Source of the DNA: Pseudoalteromonas phenolica
GTDB lineage: Bacteria > Pseudomonadota > Gammaproteobacteria > Enterobacterales > Alteromonadaceae
Direction: 5' to 3'
Length of the DNA stretch: 64,000 nucleotides
NCBI RefSeq assembly: GCF_005886345.1
Contig: NZ_PNEC01000008.1
Location: 61,294 to 125,293 of the forward strand
A program made the translations under genes and the position numbers. The notes under the pieces were generated by a model that saw only the letters and a list, made by a program, of their open reading frames with translations, did no database searches and was not told the origin of the DNA. Shown here in pieces: positions 10,151 through 18,764 of this stretch (positions are counted from its first letter, which is position 1; every line of letters begins with the position of its first letter).

Positions 10151-10743
10151 CAGTAGTCAAATCCTTTTAGTGCTTTAACACCGGATTCAAAAGCATGCTT
10201 CACATTTCTCACTTCACTCACCGTGTCAGCAAGCTCAGTTAAACGACGGTGCGCACCACGACCTGTCACGATCACAGACTGCATTTTCGGACGATTCTCG
10301 ATAACGCTGATAACTTCATCTAAGTCTAAATAATCGTAGCTCACCATATAGGTCAGCTCGTCAAGTAACACTAAATCTATGCTATCGTCTACTAACCACT
10401 TTTTGGCTTGCTGCCAAGTTTCAACCGCTGCAGCAGTGTCTGTTTCACGATTTTGCGTTTCCCAGGTAAAACCGGTTTTCATTACTGCAAAAGGTACACC
10501 TACTTTTTCAAGTAAGTTACGCTCTCCGCAGTCCCACATACCTTTAATAAACTGCGCCACAGCAGCATTTTGACCATGACCGACACAACGCGTCACAACC
10601 CCAAAACCAGACGTCGATTTACCCTTGCCATTACCAGTAATAACCTGAAAAATGCCCTTTTCGATATTAGCAGCGGCAACCTTTTCATCAACTTTCTCTT
10701 TGACTTTTTGTTGCCTCTGTTGATGCCTATCTTGTTCGCTCAT
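10150..10743 (-). CDS. cobO: Corrinoid adenosyltransferase (CobO/BtuR)
   Basis: A 197-residue ATP:cob(I)alamin (or corrinoid) adenosyltransferase that attaches the upper 5'-deoxyadenosyl ligand. The P-loop GNGKGKSTSGFG (about 37-48) is the CobO/BtuR signature. LVLLDELTY (about 125) and VIVTGRGAHRRL (about 157) are the other family motifs. E. coli BtuR is 196 residues. It sits 10 bases after cobQ and overlaps btuF by one base. BtuR-type enzymes act in both synthesis and salvage. Confidence 0.93.
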   Translation of the reverse strand: MSEQDRHQQRQQKVKEKVDEKVAAANIEKGIFQVITGNGKGKSTSGFGVVTRCVGHGQNAAVAQFIKGMWDCGERNLLEKVGVPFAVMKTGFTWETQNRETDTAAAVETWQQAKKWLVDDSIDLVLLDELTYMVSYDYLDLDEVISVIENRPKMQSVIVTGRGAHRRLTELADTVSEVRNVKHAFESGVKALKGFDY

Positions 10744-10753
10744 AATTCACACC

Positions 10754-12235
10754 CTATAAATTGATTAATGCTTTAATTTTGTTTATATCTAAATGCGCTT
10801 CACATTCATCTGCCAGCCACTCTAACTGTTTTTCACGATGCTCATCTAGACTAAAATTTGTTTCTGTTAGCCTGCCATTACTCGCCCAGTGTAAAATGGC
10901 TTCCGCCGCCTTGGGCTCATCAAACAAACCATGTAAGTAAGTTCCAACAACCTGGTTATCATCAGATACAAAACCATCTTTCAGGAAACCTTGTGGATGA
11001 TCGGTAAAATACATAAATGGCTTTTCAAGGGCGGGACCGCTACTTTGCCCACAGTGAATCTCATAGCCTTTAATATCCACGCTTTGCTGATTGATAACAC
11101 ACTTACCCTGCACCTGAGTCAGGGTTTTGGTTTGCGTAAGCTTTGTTTCAAACTCAGCTAACCCTAATCCTGTAATTTCTGTCTGTGAGCTTTCTATGGC
11201 ATCAGGGTCACAAATGCGTTGACCCAACATTTGTAAACCACCACACACGCCTAGCACCTTACCGCCATAACGTAAGTGACGCTGTATTTCGGTTTGCCAT
11301 GTTTGCGCCTGTAAAAAAGCTAAGTCGTTAATGACGTTTTTACTACCTGGGATAATAATCAGATCAATTTGCCCGATTTGCTCGGTATGTTTTACATAGC
11401 GCAAATCGATTTGAGGATTTAACCGCAAGCTATCAAAGTCAGTGTGATTACTAATGTGCGGCAGTAACAACACACTTATCGTGAGTTTTTTGTCAGTCAC
11501 TACATTATCCATTGCGACGGCATCTTCAGCGTCGATGTTTAAGCCATGCATATAAGGCAGCACACCTAACACAGGTTTACCCGTTTTTTCTTCGAGCCAA
11601 TCAAGACCCGATTGCAACAAAGCAATATCGCCTCGAAAACGGTTGATCACAAAGCCTTGCACCAAGGACTGCTCATATTCACTGAGTAACATTAAGGTGC
11701 CAACAAGGTGTGCGAACACGCCACCTTTATCAATGTCAGCAATAATGATCACTGGGCAATCCACTTCACAAGCAAACCCCATATTGGCGATATCGTTCTC
11801 TCGCAGATTGATTTCCGCAGGACTTCCTGCGCCTTCTACTATGATGGCATCAAAATCAGACACTAATCTTTGATGCGATTCAAGCACTGCTTGCATTGCG
11901 ACTTTTTTATAGTCATGGTATTTCGCCGCTTCCATATTGCTAATGGCACGGCCATGAATAATGACTTGCGCACCCGTGTCGCTATTGGGCTTGAGTAAAA
12001 TAGGGTTAAAATCAGTACTTAAAGGCTGTTTCGCAGCAATAGCTTGTAGTGCTTGAGCTCGGCCTATTTCGCCGCCACAAGGTGTTACCGCACTATTGAG
12101 TGCCATATTCTGAGGTTTAAACGGCGCAACATTAATCCCTTCCCTAGCAAGCACGCGGCATAAACCCGCAACCAAGGTACTTTTACCCGCATCAGAGGTG
12201 GTGCCCTGTACCATTAATGTTTTCATCTTAGTCAC
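10754..12235 (-). CDS. cobQ: Cobyric acid synthase CobQ (CbiP)
   Basis: A 493-residue glutamine-dependent amidotransferase that amidates carboxylates b, d, e and g of adenosylcobyrinic acid a,c-diamide. It has an N-terminal dethiobiotin-synthetase-like ATPase domain with [14 protein letters not shown] (about 11-24) and a C-terminal triad-type glutaminase domain: nucleophile Cys in [11 protein letters not shown] and the His in GTYLHGLF. Length fits the family (about 490-510). It starts directly after the cobU stop. No gene for an earlier corrin step is in the window, which suggests the cell imports incomplete corrinoids. Confidence 0.95.
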   Translation of the reverse strand: MTKMKTLMVQGTTSDAGKSTLVAGLCRVLAREGINVAPFKPQNMALNSAVTPCGGEIGRAQALQAIAAKQPLSTDFNPILLKPNSDTGAQVIIHGRAISNMEAAKYHDYKKVAMQAVLESHQRLVSDFDAIIVEGAGSPAEINLRENDIANMGFACEVDCPVIIIADIDKGGVFAHLVGTLMLLSEYEQSLVQGFVINRFRGDIALLQSGLDWLEEKTGKPVLGVLPYMHGLNIDAEDAVAMDNVVTDKKLTISVLLLPHISNHTDFDSLRLNPQIDLRYVKHTEQIGQIDLIIIPGSKNVINDLAFLQAQTWQTEIQRHLRYGGKVLGVCGGLQMLGQRICDPDAIESSQTEITGLGLAEFETKLTQTKTLTQVQGKCVINQQSVDIKGYEIHCGQSSGPALEKPFMYFTDHPQGFLKDGFVSDDNQVVGTYLHGLFDEPKAAEAILHWASNGRLTETNFSLDEHREKQLEWLADECEAHLDINKIKALINL

Positions 12236-12769
12236 TTACTTAATCCTTAACGGGCAACCAGCCATGATAAAATCAACACGCTGCGCAACTTTGGCGATAT
12301 CTTGATTTAACCAGCCAGACTGGTCTACAAACACGCGGCTTAACTCGCCGAGGGGCACGATGCCATGACCTACTTCATTGCTGACAAGCAAAACTGATGC
12401 TTGTGTATGTTGTAATGCCTCGAGCAAACGCTGCTTTTGCATTTGTAATTCAGACTCTGATTTTTCACATAACCCATGCGTTAACCATAAGGTTAAACAA
12501 TCGATTAATACACAGGTGTCGCTACCAAATTTTTGCAATGCATCGGCTAAGTGCCATGGCTCTTCAATCACTTGCCAGCGCTTATCTCGCGTTGCTCGAT
12601 GATGTGATACGCGCTCAGCCATCTCAGCATCTTTAACTTCTGCCGTGGCGATGTATACAAGTTTGCTGACTTTGCCTGAAGCGTATAAATCCAACGCCGT
12701 TTGTTCAGCGAAATTGCTTTTGCCAGAGCGCGCGCCACCTAAAATGAGATGAATGTTATTTTGAGTCAT
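12236..12769 (-). CDS. cobU: Adenosylcobinamide kinase / guanylyltransferase CobU
   Basis: A 177-residue bifunctional enzyme that phosphorylates adenosylcobinamide and then converts it to GDP-cobinamide. The P-loop is GGARSGKSNFAE (about 11-22). The HHRATRDKRW segment (about 56-65) contains the histidine expected to carry GMP, and LIDCLTLWLTHGL follows. Length matches Salmonella CobU (about 180). It lies between cobS (19-base gap) and cobQ (no gap). Confidence 0.95.
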   Translation of the reverse strand: MTQNNIHLILGGARSGKSNFAEQTALDLYASGKVSKLVYIATAEVKDAEMAERVSHHRATRDKRWQVIEEPWHLADALQKFGSDTCVLIDCLTLWLTHGLCEKSESELQMQKQRLLEALQHTQASVLLVSNEVGHGIVPLGELSRVFVDQSGWLNQDIAKVAQRVDFIMAGCPLRIK

Positions 12770-12788
12770 AGCTAATCTCTCGCATCCA

Positions 12789-13562
12789 CTACACCCAGAG
12801 CGCCACTAAAGTTAAATAAATCATGATTTCACAACATTGTTGTGCGGCGCCTAAGCAATCTCCTGTATACCCACCTAGCTGTTGCTTAAACCAGCTTATA
12901 CACAGCTGGCGAGTTAAAAATAAAACAGCAACTAAAATAATCACACTCATTAAAGACAACGGTGTAAAGAGCCACAGCACAAATAGCACGCACAGTGAGG
13001 TTAATGCGAGGAAATCTTTTGCATGAGAAGAAAGTGACATGGCGACTGGCTTTACTTTTGATTGCGCATCTTCTTGCACATAAGCAAGCTTACCAATGAT
13101 GCTCGTCGCCACTGCACGACTTAAAGTATGACCTAATACCAGTGCACACAATACTTGTGTAGAGCTATCACTAAGCAGGCTCAGCAGCTGAAACTTTAAT
13201 AACAGTAATAAAATAAGTGCGCTGGCACCATACGTGCCTAAGCGACTGTCTTTCATAATCGACAGCTTTTGCGAGACAGTCCAACCGCCACCAAAACCGT
13301 CCCAGACATCGGCAAAACCGTCTTCATGAAATGCGCCAGTAATTAAAATACCCAGAGCGAGGGTGAGGATCACACAAACGCTTGGCGGTAAAATCAAAGA
13401 CGCAACACCAAAGATAACAGCCAAGGCAAAACCCAACAACAAACCAACTAAGGCAAAATAACCACTGGCTTCACTGAGTGCATTGTCTTCAATCTCTTGT
13501 TTAAAATGCACTGGCACGCGAGTTAAAAAGCTCACCGCCAATAAAAAGTGTTGTTTATTCAT
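12789..13562 (-). CDS. cobS: Adenosylcobinamide-GDP ribazoletransferase CobS
   Basis: A 257-residue integral membrane enzyme that joins adenosylcobinamide-GDP with alpha-ribazole (phosphate), the final nucleotide-loop step. Six or more hydrophobic helices and the hallmark GAFHEDGFADVWDGFGGG motif (with acidic residues for Mg2+) are present near residues 85-105. I chose the ATG at 13562 (MNKQHFLLAV), one base after the cobT stop. The frame could open 11 codons earlier with TTG at 13595, but that start would lie inside cobT and adds a basic, non-family N-terminus. Confidence 0.92.
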   Translation of the reverse strand: MNKQHFLLAVSFLTRVPVHFKQEIEDNALSEASGYFALVGLLLGFALAVIFGVASLILPPSVCVILTLALGILITGAFHEDGFADVWDGFGGGWTVSQKLSIMKDSRLGTYGASALILLLLLKFQLLSLLSDSSTQVLCALVLGHTLSRAVATSIIGKLAYVQEDAQSKVKPVAMSLSSHAKDFLALTSLCVLFVLWLFTPLSLMSVIILVAVLFLTRQLCISWFKQQLGGYTGDCLGAAQQCCEIMIYLTLVALWV

Positions 13563-13563
13563 A

Positions 13564-14625
13564 TCAAACAACTTTCGTGACATTCGCGTCATCAAAGCTA
13601 TTCATGTCGTTGTAAAACGCCAGAGCACTTTGTAGCAAGGGTAAGCTCAATGCAGCCCCAGTCCCTTCACCCAATCTAAGACCAAGATCTAAAAGAGGCT
13701 TAGCATTAATTGAATTTAACATTTGCAAGTGTGCTTGCTCAGAAGAGCAATGGGCAAACACCATATAGCTTTGACTGTTTGGCTCAATACGAATAGCCAG
13801 TAATGCCGCTGCCGTTGCGATAAAACCATCGACAACAATAACCTGCTGTAACTCAGCAACGGCTAACATGGCGCCGACCATTTGACAGATCTCAAACCCA
13901 CCCAAACAACGTAAGATTGCATGCGGGTCATTCAGTTTATCTCGGTGTAAGTCAAGCGCGCTATTAATCAGCTCAACTTTTTTATCTACCACTTCGTTTG
14001 ATACACCCGTGCCAAGCCCAACCGTGTATTCAGCAGAGAGTCCACTCAGCGCACTAAAAATAGCCGATGCTGCACTGGTATTGCCAATGCCCATCTCACC
14101 AAATGCAAAAGTATTACAGCCTTGCTGATATTGTTTATGAACAAGCTTCTTAGCAAACTCAAAACCTTGCGCTTCTTGAGCTTGCGTTAGCGCTTCACAC
14201 TCATCAAATGAACGCGTGACTGACCCCAAACGTTGTGACGTAACACCTAAGGTCTGGTCGGGTTCACCTAGAATACCGCAATCGACTATCTCGAGTTGCC
14301 ACCCTAATTGTTTGCTGAAAACATTAATTGCAGCGCCTCCTGACGCGAAATTCGCTACCATTTGGCCTGTTACTTCACTAGGTGCTATAGATACACCTTT
14401 TGCAGCAATACCGTGATCACCTGCAAACACTGTTAGAGTGGGTTTGCTGATTTGTGGTCTAAATGCTGAAAGCTGCTCAGGTTCTATACCCTGTGAGAAA
14501 ATAGTCACCAGCTGTTTAGCCAATGTTTCTAGCTCACCTAACGCACCCAAAGGCTTGGTTTTCAGGTTTATTTTCTTTTCGATAAGTTCGCGAGAACGCG
14601 TATCAAGTGCTTTAACTGAGAACAT
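13564..14625 (-). CDS. cobT: Nicotinate-nucleotide:dimethylbenzimidazole phosphoribosyltransferase CobT
   Basis: A 353-residue enzyme that makes alpha-ribazole-5'-phosphate from nicotinate mononucleotide and a lower-ligand base. Visible: TVFAGDHGIAAKGVS near residue 72, GEMGIGNTSAASA in the middle, and the catalytic Glu in LRLGEGTGAAL near the C-terminus. Length matches Salmonella CobT (356). It starts 3 bases after btuC and ends one base before cobS. The bzaABCDE or bluB genes for making the base are not in the window. Confidence 0.95.
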   Translation of the reverse strand: MFSVKALDTRSRELIEKKINLKTKPLGALGELETLAKQLVTIFSQGIEPEQLSAFRPQISKPTLTVFAGDHGIAAKGVSIAPSEVTGQMVANFASGGAAINVFSKQLGWQLEIVDCGILGEPDQTLGVTSQRLGSVTRSFDECEALTQAQEAQGFEFAKKLVHKQYQQGCNTFAFGEMGIGNTSAASAIFSALSGLSAEYTVGLGTGVSNEVVDKKVELINSALDLHRDKLNDPHAILRCLGGFEICQMVGAMLAVAELQQVIVVDGFIATAAALLAIRIEPNSQSYMVFAHCSSEQAHLQMLNSINAKPLLDLGLRLGEGTGAALSLPLLQSALAFYNDMNSFDDANVTKVV

Positions 14626-14628
14626 ACG

Positions 14629-15618
14629 CTAAGGCCTTTTTTGTTTGAGAGTCAGTAAAGTTAAAAAGAACACACTGCCTATTGCAGCAGTGATAACACC
14701 AATGGGAAGCTCTTGATTATCAAGAATAGTACGGGCAAATAGATCTACCCATATCATCATTAAGCCACCACTTAAAGCGGTACACAGCAGACCAATGGAA
14801 GTTGCCTGTGAAATGAAAAAACGTACCAAATGCGGAATCATTAACCCGACAAAGCCAATGCCACCACACATAGCAACCAATACCGCGGTCAGCAATGAGC
14901 TCAATAGCAACATGACTAAACGTAATTTAGCCACCTGAATACCTAATGTTGCAGCGCTTTCATCACCCAGTAATAGTGCGTTTAAACCACGCCTAAACAA
15001 CAGCATACAAGCCATACATAGTGATACAATTGAACAGGGCAACCACAACCATTGCCAATCAGCGCGACTAAAGCTGCCTAAGTTCCAAAACATAATGGCA
15101 CTCACAGCTTGTGGATCACTCCAATACAACAGCAAGCTGGTAAATGCGCTAAATAAGAAAGATAAGGCAACACCGGCGAGTAACATCGCTTCTACCTGTC
15201 TCGCCCTTTGTCCATAGGCAATCAGCAACAATAGGGTCATTGCCAGCGCACTACCTAAAAACGCCGCCCCTGACATCGCCCAACCAGCTGTGATACCTGT
15301 AAATGTGATGAGTAACACGACGCCAAATGATGCGCCTGATGAAATACCAAAGAGGTAAGGATCTGCCAAAGGGTTACGGGTCACTGTTTGCAAAATAATG
15401 CCCGCCAATGCCAAGCCACTACCAGCAACAAATGCCAAAATCACTCTGGGAATACGTAGTTCCATAACAATTTTTTGCTCAAAGGCATTGGCATCATAAG
15501 CAAATAATGTTTGCCAAACAGCACTCACACTAATATCAATCGCGCCATGCTTAACGGCAACTAAAGCACTAAAAAAGCAGCTTATCAGCAAAATTAACAG
15601 CGAAATAAGCGGCTTCAT
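14629..15618 (-). CDS. btuC: B12 ABC transporter permease BtuC (FecCD family)
   Basis: A 329-residue polytopic permease of the FecCD family with about ten membrane helices. Family motifs seen: RIPRVILAFVAGSGLALAG (about 54-72), NPLADPYLFGISSGAS (about 82) and GFVGLMIPHLVRF near the C-terminal coupling region. It overlaps btuD by 4 bases (ATGA). B12 as substrate is inferred from the riboswitch and the cob neighbours, since FecCD permeases also import ferric siderophores and heme. Confidence 0.9.
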   Translation of the reverse strand: MKPLISLLILLISCFFSALVAVKHGAIDISVSAVWQTLFAYDANAFEQKIVMELRIPRVILAFVAGSGLALAGIILQTVTRNPLADPYLFGISSGASFGVVLLITFTGITAGWAMSGAAFLGSALAMTLLLLIAYGQRARQVEAMLLAGVALSFLFSAFTSLLLYWSDPQAVSAIMFWNLGSFSRADWQWLWLPCSIVSLCMACMLLFRRGLNALLLGDESAATLGIQVAKLRLVMLLLSSLLTAVLVAMCGGIGFVGLMIPHLVRFFISQATSIGLLCTALSGGLMMIWVDLFARTILDNQELPIGVITAAIGSVFFLTLLTLKQKRP

Positions 15619-16430
15619 AGTTGATATCCAAAGTGGTAGCGGATATGAGGAATATGGGTTTTGTCTCTATACGGGCAAGGTACTTGCGAGACCTCAGCAC
15701 AGACATCAAATACATCACTGAGTAATTGCGCATCTAGCACACCGCTTGGCGCTCCACTTTTATATAACTCACCCTGTTGTAGTACCAGCAAGCTATCACT
15801 CATAGCTGCCGCAAGATTTAAATCATGGAAAGAAGCGATCACTGTGATCCCCATTGCTTTGGCAAGCTCCATAATTTGTATTTGGTATTTCACATCCAAG
15901 TGACTGGTTGGCTCATCCATAATCAATAGCCTAGGCTTTTGTGCCATGGCTTTCGCGATCAATGCCCTTTGTTTTTCACCACCAGAAAGGTGAGCAAATG
16001 CCTCGTTGATTTTGTGTACCAGACCAACCTGTTCAATAGACTTTGCAATTAGTTCATGATCGGCTTTATTTAACGATGAAAATAAACTTTTATGAGGTGT
16101 TACACCCATTGCAACCACATCATAAAGCGATAGATTAAAATGCTCAGGCATTTCTTGCAAAACCACTGCAACTTGCTGGGCATATTCGTTATGCGAGAAG
16201 CTTGAAATCGTTTTGTTAAAAAGGGTTATTTGTCCACTAGAAGGGATAAAAAAACGGTAAAGGCAACGAAGCAGCGATGACTTACCAGCCCCATTAGGAC
16301 CCAATAAACCAATAAACTGCCCTTCAGTTACATCGAAAGAGATATTTTGTAATATTTGATGATTATCTAGCACCAAATTTAAGTTTGAAACTTGCAGAGC
16401 AAATTCAGAGTGCTGACAAGCTGATTGCAT
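15615..16430 (-). CDS. btuD: B12 ABC transporter ATP-binding protein BtuD
   Basis: An ABC ATPase of 271 residues from the ATG at 16430. Walker A is GPNGAGKSS, the signature is LSGGEKQR, Walker B is LLIMDEPTSHLD, and the switch His is in ASFHDLNLA. I preferred 16430 because AAGG lies about 6 bases upstream. An upstream in-frame GTG at 16460 has no ribosome site and falls in the riboswitch leader. It is the first gene after the riboswitch and overlaps btuC by 4 bases, consistent with BtuD of a BtuCDF importer. Confidence 0.9.
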   Translation of the reverse strand: MQSACQHSEFALQVSNLNLVLDNHQILQNISFDVTEGQFIGLLGPNGAGKSSLLRCLYRFFIPSSGQITLFNKTISSFSHNEYAQQVAVVLQEMPEHFNLSLYDVVAMGVTPHKSLFSSLNKADHELIAKSIEQVGLVHKINEAFAHLSGGEKQRALIAKAMAQKPRLLIMDEPTSHLDVKYQIQIMELAKAMGITVIASFHDLNLAAAMSDSLLVLQQGELYKSGAPSGVLDAQLLSDVFDVCAEVSQVPCPYRDKTHIPHIRYHFGYQL

Positions 16431-16494
16431 TCGTACCCTTACTAACGTTTGGGCAGACACGAACGCACAGTCCTAACCGAATTACGGCTAAAAT

Positions 16495-16631
16495 TGTGTG
16501 CTCTTGAGTACGCCCGCTCAAGAGGATTTTTCTGACCTTGGTATCTGACTTCGTGCATTTAAATGCACTTCACAGTTGCGGGGACAGTTAAGCAGTTTCA
16601 GCTTATTCCCAAGATTAATCAGAAAAACCGT
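16495..16631 (-). ncRNA. Cobalamin (AdoCbl-type) riboswitch upstream of btuD
   Basis: In the cobC-btuD gap the minus strand carries the conserved cobalamin aptamer elements in order: TTGGGAATAAGCTGAAA, CCCCGCAACTGTGA (around 16568-16581), a GTGCAT/ATGCAC stem, and the B12-box-like AAGTCAGATACC (around 16539-16551). Downstream is hairpin CTCTTGAG / CTCAAGAG (16501-16524) with loop CGGGCGTA. GCGGG at its loop edge can pair with CCCGC of the core, as expected for the kissing contact of this class. The btuD ribosome site lies about 65 bases further on. Boundaries are approximate. Known members repress B12 uptake and synthesis genes when adenosylcobalamin is bound. Confidence 0.9.
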
Positions 16632-16660
16632 ATTATGAAGTCTAGATGGCTAAAACACAA
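16632..16660 (-). promoter_or_regulatory. Candidate promoter for the riboswitch-controlled operon
   Basis: On the minus strand TTGTGT (16660-16655) is followed after exactly 17 bases by CATAAT (16637-16632), a good -10 and a weak -35. The -35 lies within the last codons of cobC, and transcription would begin just upstream of the aptamer. Predicted by eye only. Confidence 0.4.
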
Positions 16661-17252
16661 CTTTAGGCCACGCCTTATGTGCTTCATCAAAGTAAACTTC
16701 TATCTTTACCAATGTAGCATAGCCAACGTCTAAACTATTGATAGAGGAAAGAGAATCTAATGGTAAGTTAAGGACTTCAGCTAAGATTTGTTTGATCACA
16801 CCACCATGAGTCACAACTAGGTTATGTGTTGTATGCCGAGTTGATAGCTCTGCCTCCCACCATAGTCTAACACGAGACCTAAATGCGCAAAGGGACTCTC
16901 CATTTGGCGGCGTATGTTGCCAAGGTGCCTGCCAAAATTCACCTATACTTGGATTCTTTGTGCTCTCCCAAAGCCACTCATAAGTTCGACCATCCCAATC
17001 CCCAAAATCCATTTCTTGAAGCTGCTTTGCTATCACCAGTGGTAAGCTTGATTGCCTAGATTGCTTTTTCGCAAAGCCCAGACAACGGTGCATGGGGGAG
17101 GAAATACAGGCATCAAATTGAACTGTTTTTGGTAAAGCAGACTCCATCGCTGCTAACCCTAACTCAGACACTGCAACGTCAGTTTTAGAACCAGTTAGAA
17201 TACCTGTAGTAACAGGTTTACCGTGCCTTAGGAAATACCATGTCTTCGTCAT
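16650..17252 (-). CDS. cobC: Histidine phosphatase, probable alpha-ribazole phosphatase CobC
   Basis: A 200-residue member of the phosphoglycerate-mutase-like histidine phosphatase family. The phosphohistidine motif is FLRHGKP (7-13), with SSPMHRC (about 51) and the second catalytic His in VTHGGVI (about 150). Position immediately upstream of the cobalamin operon on the same strand suggests removal of the 5'-phosphate from alpha-ribazole-phosphate or adenosylcobalamin-phosphate. The family is functionally diverse, so the specific role rests on context. It lies before, not after, the riboswitch, so it may not share that control. Confidence 0.75.
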   Translation of the reverse strand: MTKTWYFLRHGKPVTTGILTGSKTDVAVSELGLAAMESALPKTVQFDACISSPMHRCLGFAKKQSRQSSLPLVIAKQLQEMDFGDWDGRTYEWLWESTKNPSIGEFWQAPWQHTPPNGESLCAFRSRVRLWWEAELSTRHTTHNLVVTHGGVIKQILAEVLNLPLDSLSSINSLDVGYATLVKIEVYFDEAHKAWPKVVF

Positions 17253-17268
17253 TTTAGCCTCAGATCAA

Positions 17269-17292
17269 AAATGCGAGCCTTAGCTCGCATTT
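17269..17292. terminator. Terminator between nqrM and cobC
   Basis: Hairpin AAATGCGAGC - CTTA - GCTCGCATTT, placed after the nqrM stop and just before cobC on the minus strand. T/A tracts are short, so moderate strength is likely. Confidence 0.7.
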
Positions 17293-17319
17293 AATTAAAG
17301 ATAATTTGCTTAGTTTAAA

Positions 17320-17532
17320 TTAAAGAATCTGGTTCTCTTTCCAAGCTTGTTCTTTCGCCATACGCTTTTTACGACGGTCACATGGATCATCGCAATCACA
17401 TGACTTTTCAATACCAACCGCGCCTAAACCGCCACAGCTGCTTGCCATAGATTTCTTTTGCACGATTACACCGACAGCCATGGCTGCAACAATTAAAATA
17501 AGTAACCCAAAAGTTAGGAAAAATAGTGACAT
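17320..17532 (-). CDS. nqrM: Na+-NQR maturation protein NqrM
   Basis: A 70-residue protein with one N-terminal membrane helix (about 3-25) and a Cys-rich tail in which CGGLGAVGIEKSCDCDDPC supplies four cysteines. This is the NqrM (DUF539) pattern. In Vibrio NqrM is needed to assemble Na+-NQR, probably by delivering the iron bound between NqrD and NqrE. AAGGGG lies about 8 bases before the ATG. It follows apbE downstream of the nqr operon, the usual order nqrABCDEF-apbE-nqrM. A hairpin (GGCTCAG / CTGAGCC, 17553-17571) sits in its leader. Confidence 0.92.
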   Translation of the reverse strand: MSLFFLTFGLLILIVAAMAVGVIVQKKSMASSCGGLGAVGIEKSCDCDDPCDRRKKRMAKEQAWKENQIL

Positions 17533-17648
17533 GCACAGGCCCCTTAAAAACAGTTTAACGGCTCAGTGTATCTGAGCCAAATGACGGCATTTAAACAGCC
17601 GTTATTATAACGCGCTTAGTGTACTATTTCGACTAATTAATCAAAATA

Positions 17649-17668
17649 GCCTTATTTACAAATAAGGC
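17649..17668 (-). terminator. Hairpin at the end of apbE
   Basis: GCCTTATT / AATAAGGC (17649-17656 and 17661-17668) overlaps the apbE stop codon and is followed on the minus strand by TATTTTGATT. A weak to moderate terminator or processing site between apbE and nqrM. Confidence 0.5.
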
Positions 17669-18672
17669 GCAAAAGCCGGGCTTGAATAGGTCACTAACCC
17701 TTCATTACTTTTACTAATTAAATATACAGCTAAATTGTGCTCTTCTGCGTATGCTTTTGCTCGCTCTGTGCCCATGACAGTAAGTGCTGTTGCCAAGCCA
17801 TCAGCAGTCATTGCTGATGGGTGTAGCACAGTTACCGATACTAAGTCATGCTTAACTGGCTTACCTGTAGCTGGATCAATCAAGTGCGTATAGGTCTCGC
17901 CATCCATTTCGTAGAAAATACGGTAATCACCTGAAGTCGCCATGCCGTTATTGCCTGGTTCAATAACTTTATGCACTTGCCTCTGCCCTGCTGGCGCATC
18001 TGGCTGTTCAATCGCAATACGCCAAGGTTGTGACTGAGCTTTAGTACCGGCAATTCTGAGCTCACCGCCAATTTCAACCATGTAATTTGTCATCCCTTTA
18101 GCTTCTAAAAGCTCAGCAACTTTATCAATACCAAAACCTTTAGCTGTCGCTGAAAAAGATAACTCTAAACCATCAATAGTTTTCGCTAACCCTTCGTCTG
18201 TTAACACTAACTTATCAACACCTATACGAGCCTTCATTTCATCCAGTTGAGACTGTGAAGGTGTTTTTGTTGGGCGTTTATCTGGGCCAAAACCCCATAA
18301 ATCTATTAGAGGGCCCATGGTGACATCTAGTGTTGTTGTTGAAACACCTAAACGAACTGACTCTTTCACAACTGACTTAAAGTCATCACTGATAGGCATA
18401 AAAGTATTTGCAGCCAACGTATTGAACTGATTAATCTCTGAGTTTTGCACCCAAGGTGACATAGACTGATTCACTGCAATTAAAGTGTTATCAACTTCTG
18501 TTTTTAATGTCTCAGCAATTAAATTTTCATTAATTGGAAAAGCTTTAACCGTATAAGTGGTCCCCATTGTTTTACCCTGAATAACAATAGGTTCAAGCTC
18601 TTGTTTGTCGTCAAAACACCCTGTCAAAACAACCGTCGTCAGTAATACAAAAATACCTACAAGTTTCTTCAT
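17656..18672 (-). CDS. apbE: FAD:protein FMN transferase ApbE
   Basis: A 338-residue lipoprotein: signal peptide with lipobox LTGC (Cys at about 19), then the ApbE fold with GKTMGTTYTV, the SGDYRIFYEMDG region and THLIDPATGKPV, which contributes to FAD/Mg2+ binding. ApbE moves FMN from FAD to a threonine in NqrB and NqrC on the periplasmic side. It lies about 90 bases after nqrF, separated by a hairpin terminator, so it may be partly independent of the nqr transcript. Confidence 0.95.
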   Translation of the reverse strand: MKKLVGIFVLLTTVVLTGCFDDKQELEPIVIQGKTMGTTYTVKAFPINENLIAETLKTEVDNTLIAVNQSMSPWVQNSEINQFNTLAANTFMPISDDFKSVVKESVRLGVSTTTLDVTMGPLIDLWGFGPDKRPTKTPSQSQLDEMKARIGVDKLVLTDEGLAKTIDGLELSFSATAKGFGIDKVAELLEAKGMTNYMVEIGGELRIAGTKAQSQPWRIAIEQPDAPAGQRQVHKVIEPGNNGMATSGDYRIFYEMDGETYTHLIDPATGKPVKHDLVSVTVLHPSAMTADGLATALTVMGTERAKAYAEEHNLAVYLISKSNEGLVTYSSPAFAPYL

Positions 18673-18692
18673 ACTTTTCTCTATCCCAAAAA

Positions 18693-18719
18693 AAACCCCA
18701 AGCTTATTACTTGGGGTTT
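18693..18719 (-). terminator. Terminator after nqrF
   Basis: Hairpin AAACCCCAAG / CTTGGGGTTT with a 7-base loop, followed on the minus strand by a T run. It separates nqrF from apbE. Confidence 0.85.
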
Positions 18720-18764
18720 AAGTCTATCTTATTTCAGTGAAGTGTTCACTGAGATAACGCTGAT

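Noticed and set aside
16431..16460. Upstream GTG start for btuD
   Set aside because: No ribosome site, lies in the riboswitch leader, and the ATG at 16430 has AAGG at good spacing.
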